Below, in pieces: positions 39,801-51,700 of a DNA stretch of 64,000 bases. The stretch is from Apostichopus japonicus. Lineage: Eukaryota; Echinodermata; Holothuroidea; Aspidochirotida; Stichopodidae. The stretch covers positions 5,867,484 to 5,931,483 of the forward strand of contig NC_092564.1 in assembly GCF_037975245.1 (NCBI RefSeq), read 5' to 3'. The translations under genes and the position numbers were made by a program. Each line of letters starts with the position of its first letter. Position 1 is the stretch's first letter. The notes beneath the pieces are model-generated. The model saw nothing but the letters and a program-made list of their open reading frames with translations, ran no database searches and was not told the DNA's origin.

Positions 39801-42800
39801 ATATTCAGATAACATATTCAGATAACAATAATTCAGATAACAAACTCTTCCTTGCTGTTATGAAATTCTTCCACAGGACCTACAAAGATTGCTAGATAGA
39901 AACACACCTTTTCAAAAGAGATGAGGGGTATATGCCTTGTACCCAAGTATCAATATTCCCCAACTCTGAAATAAGTGACTGCAAAGTAAATTACTAACTG
40001 CTGCTGCTCCAGTTTGTATTCTCTCTGTCTCTCTTGTATAGATGAAATTAAAAGATGGGGCCAATGATTGGAGTATGATAAAACCTTACAACAACAACAC
40101 AGCTTCAAGACTTTCAGATCAAAGTCACAAAGCTAACAGCTTCAGGGTAGCGGCTTGGAATGATATGGATTCATTGACAGTTGTCAACAATCTTATTACT
40201 TTTTTTCTTTTTTTCACTGTTATTATGTTGTTTCTTTCTCCTTTTCTTATCATCTAGTTGCCCTGCAGTTTTTTTGTTTTTTTTTACTCTTCTTACGAAA
40301 CTGTCTTTAATTTTTTTTATTGTTCTTTCATTAATCTTCAACGTCCTGATCGGGTTTCTGCTTAGTGTCTTAATAACATACTTGTTCTCCCCAGTTCTCG
40401 ATGCCACTTACCATTCTGCTGCACCTTTATCCATTCCTCCTCCGGGGAACCGCGATTATCGTTATAAGCGATGACGTAGTGAGTTATGATGCCGTTTGGT
40501 TTCTTTGGGCTCTGCCAGGTCAGACGGATGGAGAAGGGGTCCAAGGGATCAGCTTCGACCTCGGCCACTGATGACGGTACTGCGGAAACAGGAAAAATAA
40601 GAACACTTGTCACTGTCACATCTCAAGTTTCAAAAGACCACGATGTGACAGGTAATCATTTAGTGTACCCTTTTTCTTTCTTTTTTTGTGTGTGTGTGTC
40701 ACACCTTTGAAAGCTCTGAACTTATAATATATAAAATATATATATATAATATATATAAAATATATAATATATACAAAATATATAAAATACTATGAATATG
40801 TATAAAATATATATATAGAATATATATAATATATATATATATAAAATCATATATATAAAATATATATATTCCAAAACTTACTGGTTTGGATATTTACGAG
40901 TGACGAGCTTACCTGTCTCCTCACAACCTTAGCACCTCATTCTACCGTGCCTATAAAGTCCTGGTAAAATAATAACACTGTGCGCCCTCTATGACCGAAC
41001 CCCCCCCTCGGTCACTCCTCACTACTCATGAGACCACTCCTTAAAAGTGGCCTTACGGTCACCGAAATAGGGGTGGCCAGAATCCTCTGGCCACCCCCAA
41101 GGACTCCCGTCGACTAAACTTCTCAAAGGTGAGCCCTTAACAAAAGGCACTGATGCCTTCCTAGCAGGGAGAGTGTAATCCTCCCCGCCGCAGCGGGTAA
41201 GGGGGGGGACACTCTCCTGAGCCCTGCAGGCGAAACTACCCCTTTTTCCTAACAAGGAGCCTCATCCTGTAAAGGCCCAACACTTGCTAACCCTAAGATA
41301 ACTTAGGTGAGTACGCATATGAAAAACACAGGGTGCAAAGTTACCCTCACCGATAGACCTGGCCGGTGACTCTTAGTAGTTGTTGGCTCTGTCTATCTGG
41401 TGTTGTGCTTGGAGTCGTGAGCCTAGTCGAACGACTGCTCCCCCGTCCGGCTGTGTCCCACCCCCTCGGGGGAGGGAGGCGGGAATGGAGACAGGTAAGC
41501 TCGTCACTCGTAAATATCCAAACCAGTAAGTTTTGGAATATTTACTTCGCTCCTCGCTTACCTGTCTCCTCACAACCTTAGCACCGAGTGGCACTGCCCG
41601 ATGGTGGGAGGCCCGAGGGGTGGGACCAAGTACCAACCGGACCTCGCATCGCCGAGCTACCAAAAGCTGCCTCGGCGTGTAGAGTGTCAGGTAAGTAACA
41701 GGCGACGAACGTAGTTGGTGTTTTCCACGCTGCCACCTTGAGGATGTCCTGTATCGGGATACCGGCAGAGAGAGCTGTGGAAGCCGAGGCCCCACTGATG
41801 TTGTGATCTCTTGGCCGGGTATCCCCCCATCGTGAACGGGCGGATCATCTCTACTAGCCATCGGGATAGGGTATCCTTGGCGGCTGCTGTTTAAGGTGGT
41901 CGTGGCAGGATGAAAAGGGAGGTTGTTTGTCTCAACTTCTCTGTCCTGTTTAAGTACCACTTCAGTGCCCTGACTGGGCACCATCGCTTGTCCTCAGCCA
42001 CTGATGAAAGGGTTTTGATTTCCGGAAAGAAAATGTCCCCGGGCAAGAAAGTCAAGGCCCGGTTCTTGGCAATAAGGGACGGGTCTGGAACCGTCCTCGC
42101 CCCATGGCCCTCGAATCTGATGTGGTTCTGTTTGGTTGTTAGGGCTTGGAGGTAACTCCTTCACGCTGACGCTACCGCAATGACGAAGAGTGTTTTCTTT
42201 GTAAGAGCAGCCAGGGAAGCGTTCCCCGTTGATTCGTACAGCGGCCCTGCCAGGGCATGCAGCACTGCTGAGAGCCCCGCAGAGGGGGCTAACTGTCTGA
42301 CTCGTGGACGGCGATTAGCCATGCCTTTGGTGAGCTGGTCAATGTCTGGGCTAATGCCCAGCGTGGAGCCGTCTGGAAAACCAGACGTCCCCGTCTGGGG
42401 CCTGCGTGTGGGACCTGCGGCCTGGGACCCGGGGTCCGGAGGGAGCCACTAGGATGAATTTACCCTTGGAGCTGCGAATCTTCCTCAGTATCTGGCTGAT
42501 CATGCCAAAGGGGGGGGGGAAGAATTTAAACCTCTGGTCCGTCTCAAGGCAGGGACCTGGTGCTATGTGGAAGGCTGCAGGTGGGACCGCCTGTTACAAA
42601 AGATGGGCAGCCCATTGTTGCCCTTTGTCGTAAGCAGGTCTATCAGAGGTATGCCGAACATGTGGAAAAACCTACCGCATATTCCTTGCGAAGGGTTCAC
42701 TCGTCGGGGTCGAGTTGTCCCCTGGGCAGAGCATCGGCCCTCACACTCTCCTTTCTGGCTATATGGGAGACCCATAGGGCCGTGCCAGATTCTGCAGCTG

Positions 42801-45741
42801 TGGTGAGGGTCTCCCATGCCAGACGGCACAGTCTCTCTGCCCTGGTGCCACCCTGTCTATTGATGTAGCTACTGTACAGTATGCCACCACCATCGTGTTG
42901 TCTGAGAGGATGGTGATCAAAGTGCCCTGTACTTGGGCTTGGGAGGGCTCCAGAGAGCCCCAACCCCACAGTCCTGAGAGCGAGGCGGAAGTACATGAAA
43001 CCTGGTTATCTTTGCAAATAGGGTGTTGGGGCCGATCCTTTGCCCTGCTGACGCCACTGTGGTGCAGGAAAGTGGTTTCTCTGTATATGCTGCTAAAGAA
43101 GTCAAGGACAGTGGCCTGTATGATGACCTTGTTAGCGCCTGCAATACAGCAGCACTCGCAGTACTGCTTGCAGTACCACAGTACCGCTGATGACCCCTTT
43201 AGTTATCAACCAGTTGCAATCAGAAAACCTCTGAAGAAAAGTACTGCCTTGATGATGTAGACCTAAGCTGTACCCTGTAGGGAGGTTTCATGGAGGTTCT
43301 TTCCATGAAAAATAATATTAATAATAATATTGAGGGTTGAACTGCGCCGGCCTATCTATCGATAACGAAGCCAGAGGCGCTAGCAATATTACCCTTCTCA
43401 AAAATAACCTGTTAAACAGAGAGAAATCCCTCCTGGATGGAAAGACGCAATGGAGATAAAGTGCCTTGCCCAAGGAAACAACAGAATGATCTGGCCAGGA
43501 CTAAAACCTGCAAGCCTTAGATCACCAGTACACTGCCTACACCGCTTGACCACAGTGCTCTCCAAAAATTGAGTACTGAATGGATAGTTTGCTTCATCAG
43601 AGTCTTAATCAATGCTACAGCTGCTATGTGGCTTTTACAACTACAGTATATGTATGTATTTGTGTATGTAATTTAGATCATCCTGCAAGTAGGAACTTGT
43701 GAAGAAGCCTCGTTGGCTTATCAAAGCCGCAAGCTGACCAAAGTCAGTCTCGTACATTCATAATTAATGTCCCTGACTATGAATTGTCAACAGCTCTGTA
43801 ACTGGACAACATACATTAATCTTGGGGTGACTTGAACCGGGGACCTTTTGATTGGAAGGCACCGGGTTTAACCACTGAGCTAACTAAGCTACAGCCCTAC
43901 TCACCAGGAACAAACTCCCAACAGGGGATGTGTAGGGTGGGTTTGTAGAAATTCCACCTCATAAATCCTGGCTGTTTAACGGAGTCCAGGGAGTTACTCA
44001 GCAAACACAAAGGCGTTACTAAAAGTTTAGTCTTTTGCTATGATAGCGTTATTAGAGGTGTAAGAAATATGTTACCGAAACCCTTTAGGGGCTATTATTT
44101 CAAAACAATTTCCGTTAAGACATTAATATAACATTAATATAACGGAATATCTCATAGACATCTTATGTCAACGTTTTATCAACCCCACATTTAACGTAAT
44201 AAACACGTATTGAATGTTATGATAACGTACCCGTTACTTCTCAAATCTCTTCCTGTCGAGATGTGTCCATTTCGTAGTGCAGTAAAGGTTTCCAGCTTCC
44301 TATTGAAACCACCTAGCGCCTAGGCTAGTCAAGACTAGGCCATCAGGTGCTACGAAATGCAACTCTGCTTAAGATGTCGGAACATCGAACATTGCTCATG
44401 AAGCGCATGCTGTATGTTCGGAGCGTGTTAGCGCTTGTAACTTGCTGGGGTTGTATCCTACCCCTTTTTCAACTTACTAACGCGTTTGTCTTGGTAATTC
44501 ACCAAAGAAATAGGAAGAAAGGCTTATTCCATAGGATCGCTCACGTAGTCGATAGCTCGTTGCGGTAGAAGTTGAGCTTACACGTGTCAAGCCAGGTGGC
44601 TGCTTGGCCCCCCTCCTCTCTTAACAAATGTGCCACGTTGTACCTTTTTTTTTTTTTTTTTTTTTTTTTTCTGGCAGTTTGCCAAGGATCTATGAGCGTT
44701 ATGTTTCCTGGCACTTTGCCAAGTCTCGAGAAAGTTCTCTTCCTAGCAGTTTGCCAAGGTTTTAAAGTAAACGGAATACTGTACGTCATGAGAACCGATT
44801 TGAAACCCCTCAGTCTTACGCATTTTAACATGTTCTGGAAGTGGGTTCACCAGTGTTTTAAACGACAGTGTTTTTAAACACAAGTAAGATTTTAACCTAG
44901 GCAAATGGCGATGAATTATGATTAGAGAGGAGTATAATTAGCGAGGAGAATATGACCCCTGAGTGTCTGCAGGTACTCGATAAATAAACACACATTTGGG
45001 ATGTGTAGTGGTAGCGGTGTTTTCCCGCAAATGATTCGAACCTGTCGTCGCCGCTCAAGCTGCTAGTTCCGGGGGGGGGGGGGGGGACACTCCCCCTATT
45101 CTGGGAAGCGGGAGTAACCGTCCTCTGTAACCCCGAAATCTAGGGGTCGACCTCGTCGTCTAGGCCGGACAGGTTGCCCGACGCTCTGCAAACCAGGTCG
45201 TCCTTCTGGGGGCCCGGCATTGGTAATCTCATCGGTTCCCGGCCTCAGGACCGGCCGCGGCTCCGGTTAGGGGGTCTGCGGGCCGGGCTTCTGCACCTGC
45301 TACCCCGTTCTGGGGGCCTAGCAGTTGTTAATCGCGTTGTAAATGTTGTTGTAGTTGTAAATGTTATTGTAAATGTCGCAGTTGTAAATGTTGTTACTCT
45401 CGTAGGCTCCCGACTTCGGGACCAGTTTTGGATCCCGTTTGGAGATCTGCGGACCGGGCTTCTGCCCCTGCGCCCCCGTTCTCGTCGGGCCCGGGCCCTC
45501 CGGAGCCAATCTCTGAGGACCCAGCAGTCGATTGTATAGCTCTGGTTCCCGGCTCCGGGGGCGGTCTCGGATCTGGAGTGAAACCTCGGTTCTGCCTTCC
45601 CTTCGAGTCTCGCCGGACCCGGGGTCTCGCCGGACCCGGGGCCTCGCCGGACCCAGGCTCCCGGGGCCCGTCTCTGTGTGCGTACCACGCCGGGTACCAC
45701 CACGCCGGTACTCCTCGACCCGGACATTCTGTCCTTTCCGG

Positions 45742-45785
<44 letters not shown>

Positions 45786-48700
45786 TTTTCTCGCCGGACC
45801 CGGGCTCCCGGAGCCTGCTATGGGACCGGCTCCGTCTCAGCGACCCCTCGGTCGTACTCTCTCTCTCGGACCCGAGCTCTCCGTGGCCTGTAGCCCGCGC
45901 TCCATGGGTCTCCTTTGCTGCGACCCGGACTGAGACGTTGCCTCTAGCCCGGCCGAGCCGTGCCTCTTCTCAAGAGGTCTTTTCTTGGCGGGAGCCTTGC
46001 TCCTGCCCTTCCCTCTGGCCGTAATCAACCGGACATCGCCGGGACCGTTAGGGGTACTCTTTGCTGCGACCCGGACTGAGACGTTGCCTCTAGCCCGGCC
46101 GAGCCGTGCCTCTTCTCAAGAGGTCTTTTCTTGGCAGGAGCCTTGCTCCTGCCCTTCCCTCTGGCCGTAATCAACCGGACGTCGCCGGGACCGTTAGGGG
46201 TACTCTTTCTCTCTCTCTCCACCTCTCCTTCGGCCCTCTCCTGGCCACTTTCCTCCACCTCTCTCACCACTTCTCCCTCCTCCTCTCTCTCTCTCTCTCT
46301 CTTGTCTCTCCTATATCTTTTTCTGGGGCACCGATGGCCTAAGGAATCAAGTCCAGCCTGCCCTAAAGCTTGCTTCTTAGACTCGTAAGCCACTGGTCTA
46401 TCTAGTGCCACTGGGCTGGCGAAAAATTTATGCAGACCAGGCGTGGGTCCCGTCTGGTGTAGGTTCTACACTTAGGACACAAATCGTGTTCGACCCAGGT
46501 TCTGCCTGGCCGAAACATCGAGTAGTTAAAAAGCTTTAGCTGGTTACGAGACAAACTAAAACGCTCGAATTAAGGAAAGACTAACTCTTAAGCTTACGAA
46601 AAAAAGGAGACTAACAAGAGAACGGGAGATAACGGGAGGTACATAACGGTGAGTAGAGGTACGTAGCGTAACCTAGCAACGGCAAGATACGAAAAACGCT
46701 ACGAAGTGGCCTAACAAAATCAACACAAGCTGAAAAAGAACATGAGAGAGCGAAATATAGAAGAAGAAATCGTGAATAGAAATACAATTTAGACATGCTA
46801 TGAACATGATAATACAACGACACGCCTATAGCGTGGGGAAGGGAAAATGGCGGGAAACCTAGGCAGTTCGCGGAACTGCTACCCCCGCAAAAAACCTAAG
46901 GGCGGAACGCACTAGGAATAAAAACAGTCCCCAAAACCCTCCCTTTCAACAAAAAAGGATACTTATCGGGCTGGAAAGGACTGCAATACTCCTAAGAATC
47001 CGAGGAAAGAAACTTCCAAAGATCGCTAAAGAAAACCAAGACGAAATCCAAGGGAATTATATCCACAAGAAATTCACGTGAAGACACTTTTAATGGTAGA
47101 ATGAGTAGTGAGGAGTGACCGAGGGGGGGGTTCGGTCATAGAGGGCGCACAGTGTTATTATTTTACCAGGACTTTATAGGCACGGTAGAATGAGGTGCTA
47201 AGGTTGTGAGGAGACAGGTAAGCGAGGAGCGAAGTAAATATAAAATATATAACATATATAAAATACTATGAATTCTGTGTACTACAAAACCTGCCAAGCA
47301 TCTTTGCAATTGTATCGCAATTTGCCCCTCTCGCATAGCTCTTTTACCATGCGATGCGTGATGAATTATTCTGTGCAGAGCCTGCACTCTTTTTACTCCC
47401 TTTAAATGCCGTCAGCCTGCGACCATCATATCATATCCACTTTGTGCGTTTTAAACCAAAGTATACAGTTTACATTTTCATACTTTAAGAAATTAGTCAA
47501 AGTTTGTTTTGCTAATAAAAACAAAACAAGTGATGACTAAAAAGCAGAGCCAGAGGGTGGGATACAAACAGTTATCAGTTGGAGGCCACAGCTAACAAAG
47601 AGGTAGACTCGATGGCTAAAAAAACTGACAATTGATTTAGAAACACTAGTGAAGTGTTTTGTGCTTCAAATTATTTTATATCAAGATTCAGCTGGACAAA
47701 TATGAATCGGATTTCTCTTACTTTCAATGCTTCCGCCCTGTCGGTACGCTGGTCAATGAACTTGTGGCCCAATTGTTCAGTTTTTCATGCTGGTAGCATT
47801 AAATTACCGTTATAAAGCTTACTCTTGAATATCTCAAGTTTCAAGTTTAGTTTTGACATTGCATGGGTACGTACTATTACATATCAAATAAAAAAAAAAA
47901 ATTAAAAAGAATTTTTATTTTAACGTGACTGATATGTCAGGTGGAAGAAGAGTAAACCAGATATGTACGATTCTGGTCTGGCCTCCTCATAAATACAAAT
48001 CTACATGTAGGTAGGTATACACACATATTAAAGGGTAACGTATTTATATATATATCAACCCGTCGGACCATAGTAATTTCATCAGTCCAAAACGATTTCA
48101 TCTGTTGGCCATACAACTGCAAAGTGACCAGTTTCCATGGTAATATGCTGAGTTTGAACAGAATTAACAGCTGCATTAAAACTGATTGGAAACTCCAAAG
48201 TCTGTAAGAGACATCTGGCAGAAGCACTTGTGGGGAGCTGGGGCAGTTTTCAAGCAATTACAAATTGACAATTACATGAAATGGTGTCAATTATTTTATT
48301 ATTAACTTTTTTCCTTAGATTTTTATTTTTTCTCCTAGAGTAGAATTCTGTGCTACTGGCCCATACTTTTGTAGTGATAAGATTGAAGGTCACCCTTTGG
48401 GGCTGGAAGAGGACAGGGGTGGGGGGACAACCAAGAAGAGCATCACAAAGGTAGATGGAGGTACAATGGTAACAATGAGGGAACTAATGTAAATTAGGAG
48501 TGCAGTTGACCATGAAAAAATTGTTTGCAGACTATAAAAGCAAACTGGCAAAAACCCTTGCACTTGCAGAGGATATCAAGGGTCGTTAGCTAGGTTTTAC
48601 TGCCATCACCATCTCCAGAATAGCTCAGAGCAAGCGTTACTACTCACGGTCTTGCAAGGTCCACACAAATTTACTGCTGCCAAAGAGACCGCTGCAGTTT

Positions 48701-51700
48701 GGAATATGAACACGGATCTCCACCTGATATTTAGTATAAGGCTCCAAGTTGCCAATTTCAAGATGATGTGGGGGCCTGTCTCCACCCCTGTCAGAAGAGA
48801 CACAAAAGATGCAAATATGTTAATAACCAGAATGCAAGATGCATTGAGGTTTCGATTACTTCAATGCACTAGACTTCTGCTTGTTAGTATAACCAGAACT
48901 AGCTGCTACAATAACACTATGGCATGATAACACAGGTCAGTCTACTGCACGTGGCTATACACACCTCCATCAAAAACAATAGGGGTCTTGTACTCAATAT
49001 TATGAATCCACACACAAGTATTAGAGGTATCCACGATTTCCATCGTTACATATCATGTAAAAGGTTTTTCAGAGTTTGACCTCTGGTGACCTACAGGAGA
49101 TTTGACCTCACAAGCAATAGGATCCTTGTGTATGAAAAAAAATGTATGAAAAGTATCCATGACTTCGACCATGAGAAATCATGTTGTAAAGATTTTCAGG
49201 CCTCGACAAATATTTTTGAAAGTACTCGCTATTTGGCGACCGAGACTGAATATCTACTCGCCAAATTCCACTCGCCACTAGGCCTAAGATTGTTGGTCAA
49301 GTCTCCAAAGTACATATCTGCAGCATCAAATAAACTACTCATATATGAACAAAGATTAATGTGTGACAAAGTCTGATTCTAGCAGGATCTCATCCAACTG
49401 CAAGATGGAGATATGTCTAAACCAGAAAGCCAGTTGGCGTTGTGATTCCTTGCCATATAATTTGCTCAAACTTCCACAAAAACATCTGACTAATGTAGAA
49501 CAAGTGAGTTAAATTAAGTGAGAACAAGAAAAGAGAGAGATTTTCAGCTCTCCAATTTCACTGGTAAGGATTTTACAGTATAGAATTTTATTCCAAAATG
49601 TTTCAATATCCAGAAAGAACAGTCTTCCTATGTGAAATAAAGACAACGATGTTCGAGCAAATAGACATTTCCATTAACCAATTTTGAACTAGCAAATCAG
49701 CTCTGCCACCAACCATCCTTTTAAAAATTATTATTAATGAATGAGAGTTACATGACTACCAAAGTCATCTAGTATAAATCACAGTAAATAAGACCACTTT
49801 GGAGACCATTTAAGATAACCTGTTGATCTCTTGTACCAATTTCGCCCCTTCACAGAGAAGAACAGAGTTCTTCTACTCAATAAGAGGGATCCAGCAGGAA
49901 GTTAATCCACCATGAACTTTATACAGTGTTTCCAAGCAAGTCACGTATACAAACACACACACGCATGCCCACACCATCACCATCGCATAGATTGCTTTTG
50001 CCCCCCACCCCCACCCCCCCAAGTACTCAGAAAGCATAAGATAGAGGTTCAGAAAGAGAAGATTAATTGCTTCAACTTAACATATTACACAAACAGGACA
50101 GGAGACACAGGGCGGGAGTCAACGCTCCCATGGTCTGAATGAGGAGGGCGGAGTGACATTCCAATTCCATAGATTGAGTGCTTTCTTTTCAACTTTCACA
50201 CGTGAAAATGTTTCCAGTAGCAGTACCCTACCTTATTTTGTAAGGGATCTCGGCCATGGTGACGTTGGTCATGGCTGTAGAGTAGCGGATGGTGTAGCCC
50301 TGAATCAGGGAATCCGTCAACGACTGCTGCCAAGTCACAAACATGGTTCTGGGTGATGTCGATGTCAGATTGAATTGAGGTGGGAATCCATTGGAACACA
50401 CAGCTAAGAAACACAGAATGGGAGAGAAAACAATATGAGCATAAGACTCAAGAGAGATTACAAAAGGTTTCTAAACAATTTTCTTTTTTTGACATTTTGT
50501 ATCAACTGCTTCTTTCAGTTTATTTCCTTTCTTTATCATTATTATTTTGTTTTGGAGGGGGGGGGGGGGGGGAGTGTTGGTTTTCTTTCCACAATAAGTA
50601 TATATTGTCAGTGTGACAGAGAGTTCATACTGAGATTGGAATCAAGCCAGCGATAATTATTATACTAGTTTCTATCTACATAAGTGGTTTAAGATGATAA
50701 GTTTTCAACCAGCTTTTTTCTCTATTATCTTTTGATTTGGCAGACTGGAAGAGGTTTTTCTCACTAAAACCTCCTTTTAATTATATTTTGCTGGTGTGAA
50801 ACCCATCATGCATGATCATGCATGATCATGCATGTCTGATTACAACCGTTTATCATGTTGCTAATTGCATGAAGTTGGCTGTAATATTTGGTACTACCAG
50901 CATGCCAGCGAAGCAAACCAAATTAAATACAATGTTTTCCTGTGTGGTGTTAGACGGTTGATAAGATTTCAGCAAAGCACACATCTGATATTTCATTATC
51001 AGAAAGATGAAAATCAGACAACAGAGTACAACTGACTCTGAAATGAGTACAAACCACGACGGCAAACATCGTCTTCACGAGCCGTGTAGAGAGTGTGACG
51101 TAATATCCAGCATTAGGGAAATTATATAGGTTATATCAAACTGACAGAACAGCTAGTTATATGTGTACCTAGACTAAATCATCAAATTTGATAAACTACC
51201 ACAGCCTTGATATTGGAACAGAGCCCATGGAGGATATCAAAGCTATTTTTCGGCCATCAATTATTATTAACTAGGCTGAAGTATTACCACAAACAAGATG
51301 GTACGTCTTCATACTAAGGAACGCTCCTAGGGTGTTTCAGTATATGGATGTTAAGCCTGCCGCACACTGCCTGACTGATCAACAACCTGTCTCCACACAG
51401 TAATGTGGAAAATCCTCGATAATCAGGATTAGGAGCGTGCATTCGCTTATGAATATGACTGATCAAGATATTGCCAGTTTTAAGTCACATATGCTTCTAG
51501 CCCCGAAAAAAGAACATGTAGTGTTTACCTGACTGGTCGTCGGCAGTGTAGGGCAGTTCTAATATACACGCTGTACAATTTTAACGAACGCAACCGATCA
51601 CGTGGAAGTAATATTGTTTGTGAACCAAACGAGGATCGAGCATTAACTGAAAGCAGTGGTGTTTGTATACGATCATTATCGGTTGTTCGGTGTACAGGGA

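Larger units (their letters stand above)
40871..47241 (-). mobile_element. DIRS-like tyrosine-recombinase retrotransposon, degenerate, in a protogenin-like intron
   Basis: Four features support the call. (a) Inverted terminal repeats: 40907-41029 is the near-perfect inverse of 47101-47223. (b) An internal complementary region at 41487-41585 is complementary to the outer end of the left repeat joined to the outer end of the right repeat. (c) The minus strand encodes RNase H remnants (YINRQGGTRAERLCRLAWE). (d) Downstream of them are tyrosine recombinase remnants (CPVRALKWYLNRTEKLR; DILKVAAWKTPTTFVACYLP). Known DIRS order is gag-like, RT, RNase H, recombinase, with the complementary region beside the 3' terminal repeat, as here when read on the minus strand. 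Stops, frameshifts and nested SINEs show the copy is dead. No RT core was recognised. No target-site duplication is obvious, as expected for recombinase-mediated insertion. It lies in the same orientation as the host gene. Confidence 0.85.

Noticed and set aside
43820-43908. A tRNA gene on the minus strand with A and B boxes.
   Set aside because: The cloverleaf is imperfect and the sequence continues into a SINE body and tail, so it is a retroposon head.
45428-46024. A 198-codon plus-strand frame.
   Set aside because: It is antisense to the GC-rich gag-like region, includes a poly-Phe run from a poly-T tract and has no domain.
40871-47241. Interpretation as two adjacent DNA transposons (40871-41536 and 41537-47241), each with inverted ends.
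   Set aside because: The inner block is the inverse junction of the two outer ends, and a tyrosine recombinase frame runs into it. A single DIRS element explains all of this more simply.
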